Positions 42,697-52,947 of a DNA stretch of 64,000 nt are shown here, one piece after another. The position numbers and the translations under genes were made by a program. The stretch covers positions 6,916,028 to 6,980,027 of the forward strand of contig NC_049986.1 of NCBI RefSeq assembly GCF_000003815.2, read 5' to 3'. The stretch comes from Branchiostoma floridae. Lineage: Eukaryota; Chordata; Leptocardii; Amphioxiformes; Branchiostomatidae. Within the stretch, counting starts at the first letter, position 1. Every line of letters begins with the position of its first letter. Below the pieces are notes generated by a model. It saw only the letters and a list, made by a program, of their open reading frames with translations. It ran no database searches and was not told the origin of the DNA.

Positions 42697-45600
42697 GTTC
42701 GCGGTGGTTTTAAGTTCGCGTTGAAGCGATCACCGCTAAAACGGCGAACATTTCTGCATTTACAATGACAAAGTTTCACTTTTGAGGCTTCCCTTCATTT
42801 GTGGTCAATGTTTAAAAATTGAGACGTATTATTTTCTTAAGGAATGTGATGGAGGATCCATGGCAGTGTCCTTGTGGCCACGTCTTCTGCAAGGTGTGCA
42901 TCCAACACTGGCTACAGTCTCACATGTTCAGCAACTGCCCCGTCTGCCGTGTACCGTGCTTCAAGTTCCAACTCAGGCCCGTCGTGCACATGGTGCGTAA
43001 CCTCATCAACTGTCTCACCGTGCGATGTGAGAACTCAGAGGCGGGATGCGACAAGAAGGTAGAACTCCAGAAGTATGACAGCCACAAGAAGGTTAGTACT
43101 GTAAATGCATTCAAGTTTGCAGGGATTTAGTTTCGCGGTAGCAGGTAAAAGGACTTTTCGCGGTGGATTTAAGTTCACGGTAACACCATAGACTGCAGTC
43201 TAATACAATAATAGCCAATAATAGTCTAATAACATTAATCCACCGCGAACATTTCTGCACTTACAGTATATTTGTGTAGGTCGATGAAGGTTAGACATCC
43301 AGGTAATAAGATTTGCCAAACGGCAGTTACTCAAGCAACTGGATATGATGCATGTGTATGGTATTTTTGCTTTGTACTACATTACCAGGGCTCGAATTAC
43401 TTTTTTAGGCATACCTGCACTGGTGTAGGCGGCACTGAAAATTACCTGCACCAGACAAATTTTATCTGCACCACTCTGAATTTAGGAAGTATGGACCACT
43501 GCTATATGTATTCTTTGATACTTAACAGGTGGTTACAGTCAATACAGCTAATAACAATCCACATACACCAACATTGTTGAAAATTTATGCATAAAACCCA
43601 GTACTTGGACCAGCGCAAGTTAGGTGCAGTTGGACTTGAACACACTCCACTCCTTGCAGAGACCTACTGTAGTCAGACTGCACAAAGTTGTGTGGCCCAA
43701 GGGCTATTTGCAACAGAGTTAGGTGCTGCCCTTTGCATCATCTGGTAAAGGAAAGACTGAAACTTAGACTTTCTTGCCCTCAGGTTTGTGAGTTTGCCAC
43801 AGTGCCTTGTCCCAATGAAGGCTGTGAGTTGCACATTCTCAGGAAGGATGTGGAGGAACATGACCATGTGTGTGACTACCACCAACTCATGTGCCCTGAT
43901 GGCTGTGGTGACTCCATCCTTAGGAAGGAACTGGACAGCCACAGCTGTATCATGGAGGAAAGAGTGCCAGGTAGGGCTGGGTATCGGTACAGCGTACCAG
44001 TACAAAACCAGTTTTTCTTATTGGACCGGTCCAGAAAAACCGGACCTGAAAAAATTAGGTGGACCGGATGTTGGACCGATTATAAAATTAACAGACTATT
44101 TATCAGGCATTCACACGTTTTGGCGCTTGCAGGTAGAGGAGAATAACAAGAGTGAACTAGAGTACAGAGTTTATAGTCATTTCTACCAAGTTTGACAGTC
44201 AATCGTACATGTGCAGTTAGCGTTGTAGGATTCTAAAACGCCAGTGTGAGTCAAATAGTCCACCAAACAGATTTCTTTGTAGTGAAATGGACCATTGATA
44301 TAAGTCATACTGAATCAGGTCCAGGTTCAGGTCCAAACCTGGACCTGATCCTCTGGACCTGAACCGGACCTGGACCTGAATTTTCTGTACCGGTACCCAG
44401 CCCTATTGCCCTGTACTAAATACTGTAAATGCATTTAAGTTTGCCATTAGTGAACTTGTCTAACCCTGAACATATGTACCTGAGGGTCTCTTTTAAAATA
44501 GTTGCTAAGACAGCCTACCCGGTAAAAGTTTGTACATGTTATTGCAGGGAGAAAGAACTGGATACTCAATAAATCATGGAAGGACCTAAGAAATACTAGT
44601 AGGAACTTAAGGAAAACTCCAGGCCTTTTGAGGAAGCTGCCTTTTATAAAAATTGTAAGTATTCTTGACTATTTACATGTAATAAACTGGACTGGATCTA
44701 TGGATTATGATTTTGATTTGTCTACCGTCTTTTATGTTTATTTGTACTTATATGTTCCGATGTGTATGTCTATCTATTTTCTCTGTAATATATCTTTATT
44801 TCCTTGTAAGTGTACCTGGGCCCTATTTCAAATCAGTTTGTCAAAATTGAATCGGCCACCCAGGCGTCTGAAGATCTCAACAATAAACAACTTGTTTCTT
44901 CCTGTTTCTTTCTGTTCCTACTCGTCCCTCTAATTTCTTCATTGGTTCCCACCCTGGGTTTCTGATAAGCTTAGTATAGAACTTAGAAAGTCCCTAAAAG
45001 TTTCACTTGATGCTCCTGTCATCTCTGTTCATGGTCAACTTATTCAGGTACGGGAAATCTGTCTGAAGGTGTGTGCGGGGAAGAACCTCAAGTGGCGGGT
45101 GTGTGCCGTTATGGCACTAGAAGAGGTACGTCATTTTAGAATGTTGGCAGTAGGGGTGGGAAAAGGTTTGGTGTACTGGTACAAAACCGTTTTTTTCTTA
45201 TTGGACCGGAGCTAAAAAAATTGGTGGACCGGATGTTGGACCTATTGGAAAATGAGCAGATTACTTAATCAGGCATTCACACGTTTTGGGGCTTACTTAG
45301 TAGAGGAAAATAACAAGCGAAGTAGAGTAGAGTCTATAGTCATTCCTACCATTTCTAAGTTTTATTGTCAATCTTACAGGAGAAGTTACATTTTAAAATG
45401 CCAGTGGGAGTCGAATACTCCACAAAACTTTGTAGCCAAAAGGAGCATTGTTTTGAGTATCAACCATTCACAAGTTCTTACATACTGAAATCAGGTCCAG
45501 GTTCAGGTCCGGACCTGGACCTGAACCGGAACTGGACCTGAATTTTCTGTACTGGTACCCTCCCCTAATTGACAGACATTTCCATCATTGAGTGTTTGAA

Positions 45601-46040
45601 TGTACAGATTAACGAAGTAGCCATAAGAAATCCATTTTATCCAACATGACTCTATTGACTGCAACTGTATACAATGGTCTATAACTAAATTGTTACAGGC
45701 TTGTATTAATGTGTTCGATCATGTGTTCTACCAATGACAATGTCATATCAAAGACATGATAAAAGTTACAAACTGCTTTCTCTACTCTGAACTTGGCACA
45801 TGGAAGTTGAACACAACGCAGTACCAGTGGACTCGCTACTTGCTGTAGGGATAACTCAGTTATATATACAGTAATGCATTTAATACATCTTTTATTTTTT
45901 CCCGCCAGTTAGCTGAAGAGTTTGTTCTTAATGTCCAAGATGACTTTAAGACTGTGTGTCAGAAAGCTGGTGTCAGGCCTCAGCGCATCCAAGTCATTAT
46001 GGACAAAGTCTTGGACGACTTTGAGAGCGATTTGCTTTGA
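42583..46040 (+). CDS. RING plus TRAF-type zinc-finger protein, RNF41/RNF151-like, with novel C-terminus
   Basis: Plus-strand exons: 42583 to about 42696 (uncertain), 42842-43091, 43784-43970, 44548-44654, 45048-45125 and 45909-46040. Phases agree from the RING exon onward (0, then 1, 0, 0, stop). The protein has a C3HC4-type RING (CPCGHVFCKVC...CPVC), a linker RPVVHMVRNLINCLTVRCEN, then TRAF-type Cys/His motifs (CPNEGCELHI, HVCDYHQLMCPDGC, ELDSHSC), as in RNF41/NRDP1 and RNF151. Such proteins are E3 ubiquitin ligases. The first RING Cys pair was not found. The last 97 residues match neither family as far as I can tell: basic, then helical and acidic. The gene has transposons against both sides of the RING exon and at the donor of the TRAF exon. 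A polyA signal AATAAA lies at 46371-46376. Confidence 0.7.
42697..42765. mobile_element. TGTAAATGC-family MITE fragment in the RING-gene start exon
   Basis: The text gttcgcggtggttttaagtt ... cggcgaacatttctgcattt acaatga matches the family but lacks one end. It begins where the recognisable N-terminal coding sequence stops. Confidence 0.7.
42842..43091 (+). CDS. RING-gene exon: RING finger and start of zinc-finger linker
   Basis: The acceptor is TTTTCTTAAG and the donor AAGAAG|GTTAGT, phase 0 out. It reads NVMEDPWQCPCGHVFCKVCI, QHWLQSHMFSNCPVCRVPCF, KFQLRPVVHMVRNLINCLTV, RCENSEAGCDKKVELQKYDS, HKK. The CGHVFC...C and CPVC motifs give six RING zinc ligands; the amino-terminal CxxC is absent from this exon. 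CENSEAGCDKKVEL...H begins the TRAF-type finger region, as CDNAVFGCSAVVRL does in RNF41. The donor's sixth base is already inside a transposon (43097 onward). Confidence 0.85.
43092..43783 (+). other. RING-gene intron with transposon and degraded element
   Basis: It holds a TGTAAATGC-family MITE (43097-43268). From about 43388 it also holds a degraded relative of the GGGCTCGAAAT elements (text like agggctcgaattac ... ctgcaccact). Nothing coding was recognised. Confidence 0.6.
43097..43268. mobile_element. TGTAAATGC-family MITE touching the RING exon donor
   Basis: It runs from tactgtaaatgcattcaag to tctgcacttacagta, with inverted termini and internal ttcgcggtagcagg. It begins five bases after the exon end, so the sixth donor base is its first base. 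Confidence 0.85.
43784..43970 (+). CDS. RING-gene exon: TRAF-type zinc fingers
   Basis: The acceptor is TTGCCCTCAG and the donor GCCAG|GTAGGG; the exon is 187 nt, phase 0 in and 1 out. It encodes VCEFATVPCPNEGCELHILR, KDVEEHDHVCDYHQLMCPDG, CGDSILRKELDSHSCIMEER, VP. Paired Cys/His motifs (CPNEGC...H..VC and CPDGC...H.C) repeat with TRAF-finger spacing and continue the RNF41/RNF151 pattern. The donor's TAGGG is the first five bases of an inserted transposon (43972-44405). Confidence 0.85.
43972..44405. mobile_element. GGTACCGGTAC/AGGTCCGG-family element at the TRAF exon donor
   Basis: It runs from tagggctgggtatcggtaca to ccggtacccagcccta, opposite in orientation to the copy at 31604. Its first base is the T of the GT donor that ends the exon at 43970. 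Confidence 0.85.
44548..44654 (+). CDS. RING-gene candidate exon: basic segment
   Basis: The acceptor is TTATTGCAG and the donor AAAATT|GTAAGT; the exon is 107 nt. Only phase 1 in and phase 0 out is open, and these are exactly the phases needed between the exons at 43970 and 45048. It encodes RKNWILNKSWKDLRNTSRNL, RKTPGLLRKLPFIKI, a strongly basic, Leu/Trp-containing stretch with no motif I recognise. Support is phase and splice sites only, so a chance open segment is possible. Confidence 0.5.
45048..45125 (+). CDS. RING-gene exon: C-terminal helical region, part 1
   Basis: The acceptor is CTTATTCAG and the donor GAAGAG|GTACGT; the exon is 78 nt, phase 0 to 0. It encodes VREICLKVCAGKNLKWRVCA, VMALEE. 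Alternating hydrophobic and charged residues suggest helix. The other open phase would run into a stop at the start of the next exon, so this frame is preferred. Confidence 0.65.
45151..45567. mobile_element. GGTACCGGTAC/AGGTCCGG-family element in the RING-gene intron
   Basis: It runs from taggggtgggaaaaggtttg to gtactggtaccctcccctaa, with the family core ggtccggacctggacctgaa. Confidence 0.8.
45909..46040 (+). CDS. RING-gene last coding exon
   Basis: The acceptor is TTTTCCCGCCAG, phase 0, with stop TGA at 46038-46040. It encodes LAEEFVLNVQDDFKTVCQKA, GVRPQRIQVIMDKVLDDFES, DLL. It is acidic, with a heptad-like hydrophobic pattern, probably two helices with a loop at GVRPQ. I do not recognise the family. 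It might equally belong to another gene whose upstream exons are the two preceding ones. Confidence 0.65.
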   Translation, partial: LAEEFVLNVQDDFKTVCQKAGVRPQRIQVIMDKVLDDFESDLL

Positions 46041-46370
46041 GTTAGAGATGTATCTTATGGTATGTTTTACACAAGAAAGGAATTGGAGATGTGTTCATAC
46101 ATTGTTTGACCAGTTTTCAACTTAGCTTATCAAGTTGCTTTATTTCAGTTTGGTTATACATTATATATACTTATATAGAGCATAGTATTACAGTTCTCAG
46201 CTGTTCATGATGCTATATCTAACCTTCGAAGCATTTCATGTTCTTATTTTTATTTCTTTTGACAAGAATTGTCTACCACCCATTAGTAGAGAAACATGTT
46301 GATTATTTGTCTAAGGCCATACCAATTTAATTGATTGGTTCACGGATTCACTCGCTTCTATTTTTTGGAA

Positions 46371-46376
46371 AATAAA
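46371..46376 (+). terminator. Candidate polyadenylation signal of the RING gene
   Basis: AATAAA 331 bp after the stop at 46040, followed by A-rich text that includes a second aataaaa. The closest good signal seen. Confidence 0.4.
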
Positions 46377-46813
46377 AAAAAATAAAAAAAATTACCACTC
46401 AGCAAATTTTCACTATTAATGACTTGACAACTTTCTGGTGTAGCAATTGGCCTTTATGTTATAAGCTCCTGAAAATGTGGGTATTGTTATTGCAGTTATA
46501 TTTTTGATACATGAAGAATGGGACAAACATAAAAACTGACACAGACAATTCTGTCAGAACGAGTCGGACCTAGAACAGGATCAATTGTAGCACACTTGTG
46601 ATGAGGGTCACATGTATCCTAGTTGACAGTCTGACCACTAAATTGACCACTAGCATGCCTTATTTTGAAATTGCAACACATACACCATACGAAGTAAAAA
46701 TGTGACTAACATGTTGTATTATTGTTAGTACATGTAGTGAATACATGTACTTGTGATGTAAGTCAACGATGAGAGTCAGCAATGTGTTCTTGAAAAGATA
46801 CCATAGTGCAGAG

Positions 46814-47165
46814 CAGGGCTCTAGCCAGCTCAAATTTTTTTTCCATCAGCCAATTCCCATTGTCGCGAAAATCGCGAAAACACTCTTCCAGGAGTTAGAA
46901 AGACTGAACTGAGACCTTGAAAAACGGGCTTTTAATGAGATTATCCGTATGCTAAAGGGCGCCGACACACTTCGTCAACAATAATAACAATAGCAAAACA
47001 AACAGTGAGTGACTTTTACGGCCGTGGACGGCGTCCCCAAGCCGCCTGAAGCTTCAACCAAGGATTTTTTTGCGTCAAGGTTGACGGATTGGTTTTAAAA
47101 TTTTTCCGCCACACGCAGCAAATTTCCGTCAATTGACGGAAAAACGGGCGCTGGCTAGAGCCCTG
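46814..47165. mobile_element. hAT-like MITE CAGGGCTCTAGCCAGC, copy 2, perfect 8-bp TSD
   Basis: Same termini as 37240-37589 and the same orientation. The duplications gtgcagag at 46806-46813 and 47166-47173 are identical. 352 bp with very few differences from copy 1, so recent. Confidence 0.92.
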
Positions 47166-48108
47166 GTGCAGAGGTACAGTAGTTGATAGATGGAGGGACA
47201 CTGTAAGCAGTAGTGTTGAAAACAGTGTGCAATGTACCTGCTTATATTGTTCAGATGGAGAAATATTTGTGCTGAAGTAATTTCAGTATGTTATTTTTCC
47301 CAGATCTGATATGGGGGCTGTCCTCTTGTCTCCCTTCTGATCAGTGTCCAGTGTTTAAGTACAGTTTGTTGCTATGGTTCTTGTTACCATTAAAACTAGC
47401 AAGCCAAAATTTATTAGTCACAAATACGTGACCAAAAAATTTTGTTAACTGTCTTTCCATTTTTTTTAAATGAAAAAAGAGATGCCCTGAAAGAAAAGAG
47501 AATAACCCTGTAATAACTGGCTTTTGTGGATCCATTCCATATGTTATAATTAGTAGTACCACTAGCAAGGAGGTTGATATAACCTCCTTGCCACTAGTAA
47601 GTGGTAGTGAGACTTTTAGCCATTTTCATGTTAAGTATCTACCCTTTTTTCTTTCCATATATTTTGATTAAAGATATATTTAGCACTCCAATATTATATT
47701 TGTTTTGCGGTACATTCACTAACTTTACCATCGACACATATGCATAACGTTACATATATATCTGCATTCTATTTAAAGAGATACTAGTAAGCAAATAAAA
47801 AATTATATATAATTATGAAATATTGTCTTGTCTACAAACCTTATTTTGTGTGTGCATGGCGTGTTTTAATGCATGTTTATAGATATATTCCTTCCCTTCC
47901 GAAGTGAGTCAGTGAGTGAGTGTCTGTATGTAATATAACATGAAGTTGAAAAGCTGTCTTTTTAAAGTGAATACCTTTGCAGAACATGATTGAGATCTCT
48001 CCTGTACTAGAGAAATCCTCTTCGGAGTTTCTCGAAAACATTTAGTTTAAGCCAGGCTAATCTCCAAGCAGATGCATCTGGGCAAAGGCTGAACAGTTTC
48101 CAAATGGA

Positions 48109-48321
48109 TACTGTAAATGCAGAAATGTTCGCGGTGGATTAATGTTCGCGGTTTTCGCGTTGGCCATTTCACCGCAAATTTAAAACCAGCGCAAACATTT
48201 TTCCAGGGCATTAAGATATACATCATACATGTAACAGTGCATGGTGCTACCGCGAAATTAAAACTACCGCGAAAAGTCCTTTTTCCCGCTACTGTGAAAT
48301 GAAATCCCCGCATTTACAGTA
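48109..48321. mobile_element. TGTAAATGC-family MITE, full length
   Basis: The termini tactgtaaatgcagaaatg and ccccgcatttacagta are inverted. Subterminal repeats are attcgcggt-like (gttcgcggtggattaatg; accgcgaaattaaaactacc). 213 bp; the best reference copy in the window. Confidence 0.85.
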
Positions 48322-48333
48322 CTGTTGATCAGA

Positions 48334-48600
48334 CGGTGGGTACAGAAAATTTAGGTACAGGTACAGTCCAGGTCCAGAGGATCAGGTCTACGTCCAGACC
48401 TGAACCAGGACCTAATTATCTGTGAGCTTATCATTCTCAAAACAGTGAATTTCACTTATAAAGGATTATGTTAGGTGGAGTATCCGACGTCCATTGGTGT
48501 TTTAAAATCTTCATACGCACAAACAACAATAACTGCCTGTGTTTTAGACCAAGTTTGACTGTAGAAACTTGGTAAAAATCAACTCTCCGATAGGCCAGAC
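48334..48600. mobile_element. GGTACCGGTAC/AGGTCCGG-family fragment
   Basis: It starts cggtgggtacagaaaattta and includes ggtccagaggatcaggtc. It fades out near 48600 without a right terminus. Confidence 0.6.
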
Positions 48601-50499
48601 TAATTTTAACATCACAATCTCAATGAACTGAAATCTTTCCAGTCATCCATGTTTATGTCTCATTTAAGCGCTACTCAGTTTGGTGAAAAGAATTCCGTTT
48701 TCAACATTGCAACATGTAACGTTTATATAGCTCAGCCAGTGAACCAAACGTTGTTAGACGAAAACAGGCAGTGATTCGAAAAATCATTTTATCAGGTCGG
48801 TAGAGCATAGGATATTAGAAAGGAGAGGAAATTGATCTCGATCTTGTTTTAGCACCGCGGAGGACAAACTCTATGTACAGTATTTACAGGTACATTGTAC
48901 CGGAGAATTTCCCGGGCCCCTAGCTCATTTCGAAAAGCACAATGAACACTGCATTCCAGATATTCTTTTAGCTACATTCTGGCAGCATTCGAAGTGGCTA
49001 GCGGCCGTTTCAGTTCTCCATCGAATGAGATAAGATCTAGAATGTTTCGAATAATGTTGGAATGCCATAGAATGCGGTCATACTGCACCTAGAATAGTTA
49101 GAATACAGTTGAATGCCGTTCGATATTTCTCCACTTCAAATACACCTCGAAAGTTTCTAGCATGTCAAAAACTTTCGGGCCAGCCAAAAGAACGGGCACA
49201 AATATCTGGCATGCAGTGTCAGAATTTCTAGAATACACTACGTACGAATTCCCAGGAATAGAAAAATATCTTCATTCTGATGGCATTCCAGCTCATTCTT
49301 GCTCTCGTGTGAAGGGACTACGCAAGCTACCTTGGAGTTTTCTATTTCACAATCAGTATCATTGAATTGTTCTCGTTCGTGCAAAAGTAGGAGGCCTGTC
49401 TGATAGACATTCAAAACGTAAGCATGTAAAAGACATTACTGGTTGTGAAAAGAAAACTCAAATATCCTAAAGAAGTGACTGTTTTCTTGACCCTTCAGTA
49501 CCATGACAACCACGCATGTAAAGGTGATGAAGCCCCGGGCCCTGCATACCACCTGTGCGTAACGACTATCTTGCCCCTCCTCCGACGCACGTCTACACGT
49601 CATGAACGTTTATCTGCGGCAAATGAGACTGATGAGTTTAGAATAACCATAGTAATGATGACGTCAAAACGTCTGTGACTAGTACTTGTGCATGCGTGTG
49701 TTATCAATACAATAGTGTCTAGGGGCGGCAGACGGTCTGTTCGGCGACTCATGAGTTTGCCCGACGATCTAGTTACACGTAGCCCGGGCAAACTGCATCA
49801 GGCCGCCGAAAGAACCGCGACAGGCGGCCCGTGTCGTCGGACTGACTTCCGACTCCCAGGGTCCGCTCATACAAGATCTGATGACTAGATGCCAGGGTCC
49901 AGGGAAACTCGTATCAAAGAAGACTAAAAGTTTGGTACGGGTGTGGGATCGAGTTGCAGGGCGATTTTATCTATATTGTTACATTTATTAAATGTGCACG
50001 TGCGGGAAATGACGTGTAAAACTGTACTCCAGATATTCAACTCTCCAAGCAGAGGTTTGGCTCTGGTCGGCGGACTTGAAGAAAACGGTACAAAATAGAA
50101 AGACCGACTAATAGTAATACGCTGAATAAAAACATGCCAAAATCAGTTGGCGCCAGACCCCTTCTTGGACAGTACAGAAACATATCTATCCACCTCGAGT
50201 AAGCATAAGGCTGTGCAGTTTCCTGTACTATAGTCTGTTTTATGCTAGATCTACATCCCAGTGGATCCCCATTGCCCGTCTTGCGTCTTGGTCTCTCGTC
50301 AGTGTCGTCAAGGTAGTTTTTGGGCGTCCGTTTAAATTTCTTGGCCCCCGATGCCCCGACAATTACATCAGACGTCTGTATAGTATATTTGGTCCAGAGA
50401 ATCCAGTTTGTAACTTAGAGATGAACTTTACATACCTTCCGCTTAATTTACGTAGTGGGAAAAGTAATTAAACATGCACTTTGAATAGTTGTTCAGGCA

Positions 50500-50940
50500 A
50501 CGCTGGCTTGATTTTATGGAAGACATCTGCGCGCGCATTGATTTCCGCCTGTTCTCAAAAGAAAAGAAAAAAAAGCGGCTGTGGCCACATGCATGTCATC
50601 CAATATCGTCCCTGGTCAATCAGAATTTCATGTTTACCAGAGGATCTGCTCTCCAGGGTTGGGAGGCACATGGTCAGGGCATGGAGCTACAGTGCCCTTG
50701 TCTCACAGTGTTACTGGAGGTAAACATAAGGGAAACCAAGCCTGGTTTAGCTACTCTCCAAGCAGTAGTAGTAGTAGGAAAAATTAAGAGGAGCGGCCGT
50801 GTAATTTTCCGACTACTACTATATCTACGCGACTCAACCTCTGCTTGGAGAGTATGGTTAAGCAGCATATACCTTTTTTTCGCCCGCGCGCATTTGTTTT
50901 GGGGTCTCCAGAGGATGTCATCAGTAACCATCTTTCAAGC
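50500..50940. mobile_element. Foldback element relative of 54485, hosting a nested MITE
   Basis: The left end cttgattttatggaagacat ctgcgcgcgcattgatttcc and the right end gcccgcgcgcatttgttttg gggtctccagaggatgtcat match the subterminal parts of 54485-54950. It contains the MULE MITE 50752-50854 and a CAGGCTTTTAGC-family shred (ccagaggatctgctctcc). Confidence 0.6.
50752..50854. mobile_element. Mutator-like MITE, deletion derivative, 9-bp TSD
   Basis: The termini are TACTCTCCAAGCAG and CTGCTTGGAGAGTA. The flanks tggtttagc (50743-50751) and tggttaagc (50855-50863) match at 8 of 9. Only 103 bp remain and the arms differ in length. Nested in the element at 50500-50940. Confidence 0.8.
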
Positions 50941-51489
50941 TGCCCAGGACAGGTCTTTCTGGAGATGTCGAGGCGCCACGCAAGCGGCTTACTTGACTCG
51001 ACTCTACCCGTGGCCTAAATAGTGTGTAGGGCTCATACAATTTACGTTCAGCCGTCGGTAAGCTCGGTAAAATTGTCATTACATCCTTGTGCTACAGTGG
51101 ACTTGCTAAACACACGTAGATTATACCATTTCCAAGATGTTTTAGTCAATGAAATTATTTGAACAGTTTGCTGCACATGGATTATGCGATACAAAAACCA
51201 TAGCTTTCGGGATTTTCAATGCATCCAATCATCAAGGATTTACCTGAAAGATCAATGCGCCGTAATACATGTGTAGCTCATTAGAGTGTCCCACTTAAAT
51301 GTTGAATCCGGGAAAGGCAAAGAAAACCCAATAGTGATCAGGATGGTTTAAGAAGCTTTTTGGTAAAGGCAAAGTGTCCACATCAGAGCTTTCTGCCTGG
51401 TCCAATTATTTCAGCTAATTGGGCGTCCGCCAATTGTAACATTTTGTATCTCATGAAGAAAATGCGTGAAGACAGCACGTATCACACTG

Positions 51490-51601
51490 TAGCCTGGTAT
51501 CCAGCCGCAATGTATAGCTCCCGAGTCTCTTCTGTCCTCTGCGCAAATACGTAGAGGACAGAAGGGCCTCTGGAGCTATAATACGGCTGGATACCAGGCT
51601 A
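51490..51601. mobile_element. TAGCCTGGTATCCAGCCG palindromic MITE, 9-bp TSD
   Basis: The arms TAGCCTGGTATCCAGCCG and CGGCTGGATACCAGGCTA continue almost to the centre (cttctgtcctct / agaggacagaag). The flanks atcacactg and gtcacactg match at 8 of 9. 112 bp, hairpin-forming. Confidence 0.85.
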
Positions 51602-52592
51602 GTCACACTGACCATCGACCGGATTTTTACCTTCGCCAGAAGGTTGTGTTCTGAGCGTGTTTATCTGTTTGTCTGTCTGTTAACAGCATAACTCGAGAAG
51701 CCTTGGATGGATCCTGATGATATTTGGTAGGTGGGTAGGGGTAAAAAAAGAAGAAGGCCAAGTTCGATGATTGGCCCCTAGCGGCTTCCTAAGGTACTGC
51801 AGCAAAACTTCCATTTTTAATCTCTTGTTCTGGACAACGTGCTCGTTGTGATTTCTTGAGTAGTACACGAATACAGACACATGTACGGTACTGAAACCAC
51901 AGCATACGTGACGTGACGTATTAAAGACGCCGCAGCCGACATTTTATGAAGATCTTTTACATCAAGTGAAAACTTGAAATGCTACATGTATATGAATGGC
52001 GATTCCGACTCACTCGTTCTCTGCTTGTCTTTTTAATTGCTTCTGCACTCTCTTTGTACCTCATTTCCATACTATATTGTTACCATCACTTCGCCATTGC
52101 ATTAAAAAGAATTATAAGATTCTAAACTTGTAAGCCTAATGATTTTCTGGAACGCCGCAAACCTCCTGCCCACAAGCGGCCCACCACCCAGCCAACACTA
52201 GTTGCATGTATGTACGTGGAGCGCCACAAACTACGCACTGCTGACGGCATGTGCCTCTTCAGTTCAGACTGGGAAAGAGTTGTGAAACGCCACTTGGCAG
52301 AAAGGTGACCCAGATTGCGTCATTGAGAATAGGATATTTCATGTTCCGTGGCGCAGCCGTTATTGTTACTTTCTGAGCGATTTTCTTGTCGACTACGGGA
52401 AAAGCGGAATTACACCGGGGGTAAAGAGGAACGGATTACAGCGGGGGTCGACGTCAAGGGGAAGTCCAGGGGAAAAGTTGAACGGGTAGGGGGAAAAGCT
52501 GAAGGAGTTAGGTGAGGGTGCTTACGACGGCGGACACTGGGCGCCCGGACGGGTTCGTATTGCTGTGAATGTGAGTTCTGTGCCACTGGATG

Positions 52593-52788
52593 TACTCTCC
52601 AAGCAGAGGTTAGGCTCCGGCTGTCTTTCTAACGTTTTTTAGTCGTTTTTATCGGGCTTTCTATATTGTCATTTTTCTTGAAGTACGCCAGACACAGCAA
52701 GATATTAAAAAAAAATAGAAAGTCCGATAAAAACGACTAAAAAAAACGTTAAATAAACAGCCGGAACCTAACCTCTGCTTGGAGAGTA
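52593..52788. mobile_element. Mutator-like MITE with perfect 9-bp TSD
   Basis: Long inverted termini start TACTCTCCAAGCAGAGGTTA and, on the other strand, TACTCTCCAAGCAGAGGTTA. The arms extend about 85 bp (gtcgtttttatcggg / cccgataaaaacgac-like). The identical 9-mer cactggatg flanks both sides (52584-52592 and 52789-52797). Long TIRs plus a 9-bp duplication fit MULEs. No transposase. Confidence 0.92.
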
Positions 52789-52947
52789 CACTGGATGGAC
52801 CCCCGGGCCCTCTCCACAAAATTTTGTTTTGAATACGATTGCAACACAAACTACATGTATTACTAGCCTACGGTATTGTTGGTCATTTTTGGCCTTCTTT
52901 GTAGCTTTCCTGTGTACTGCAGCACAATTCCAGGCTTTGATATGTAG

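Noticed and set aside
42782-42842. CxxC in FICGQCLKI as the missing RING ligand pair
   Set aside because: It is out of frame with the RING exon, and the only GT..AG interval that could join them is about 33 bp, too short for an intron; kept only as a possibility if an assembly indel exists.
50489-51022. 177-codon plus-strand open frame
   Set aside because: It runs through a foldback element, a nested Mutator-like MITE and repeat shreds; the translation has no domain and follows repeat boundaries.
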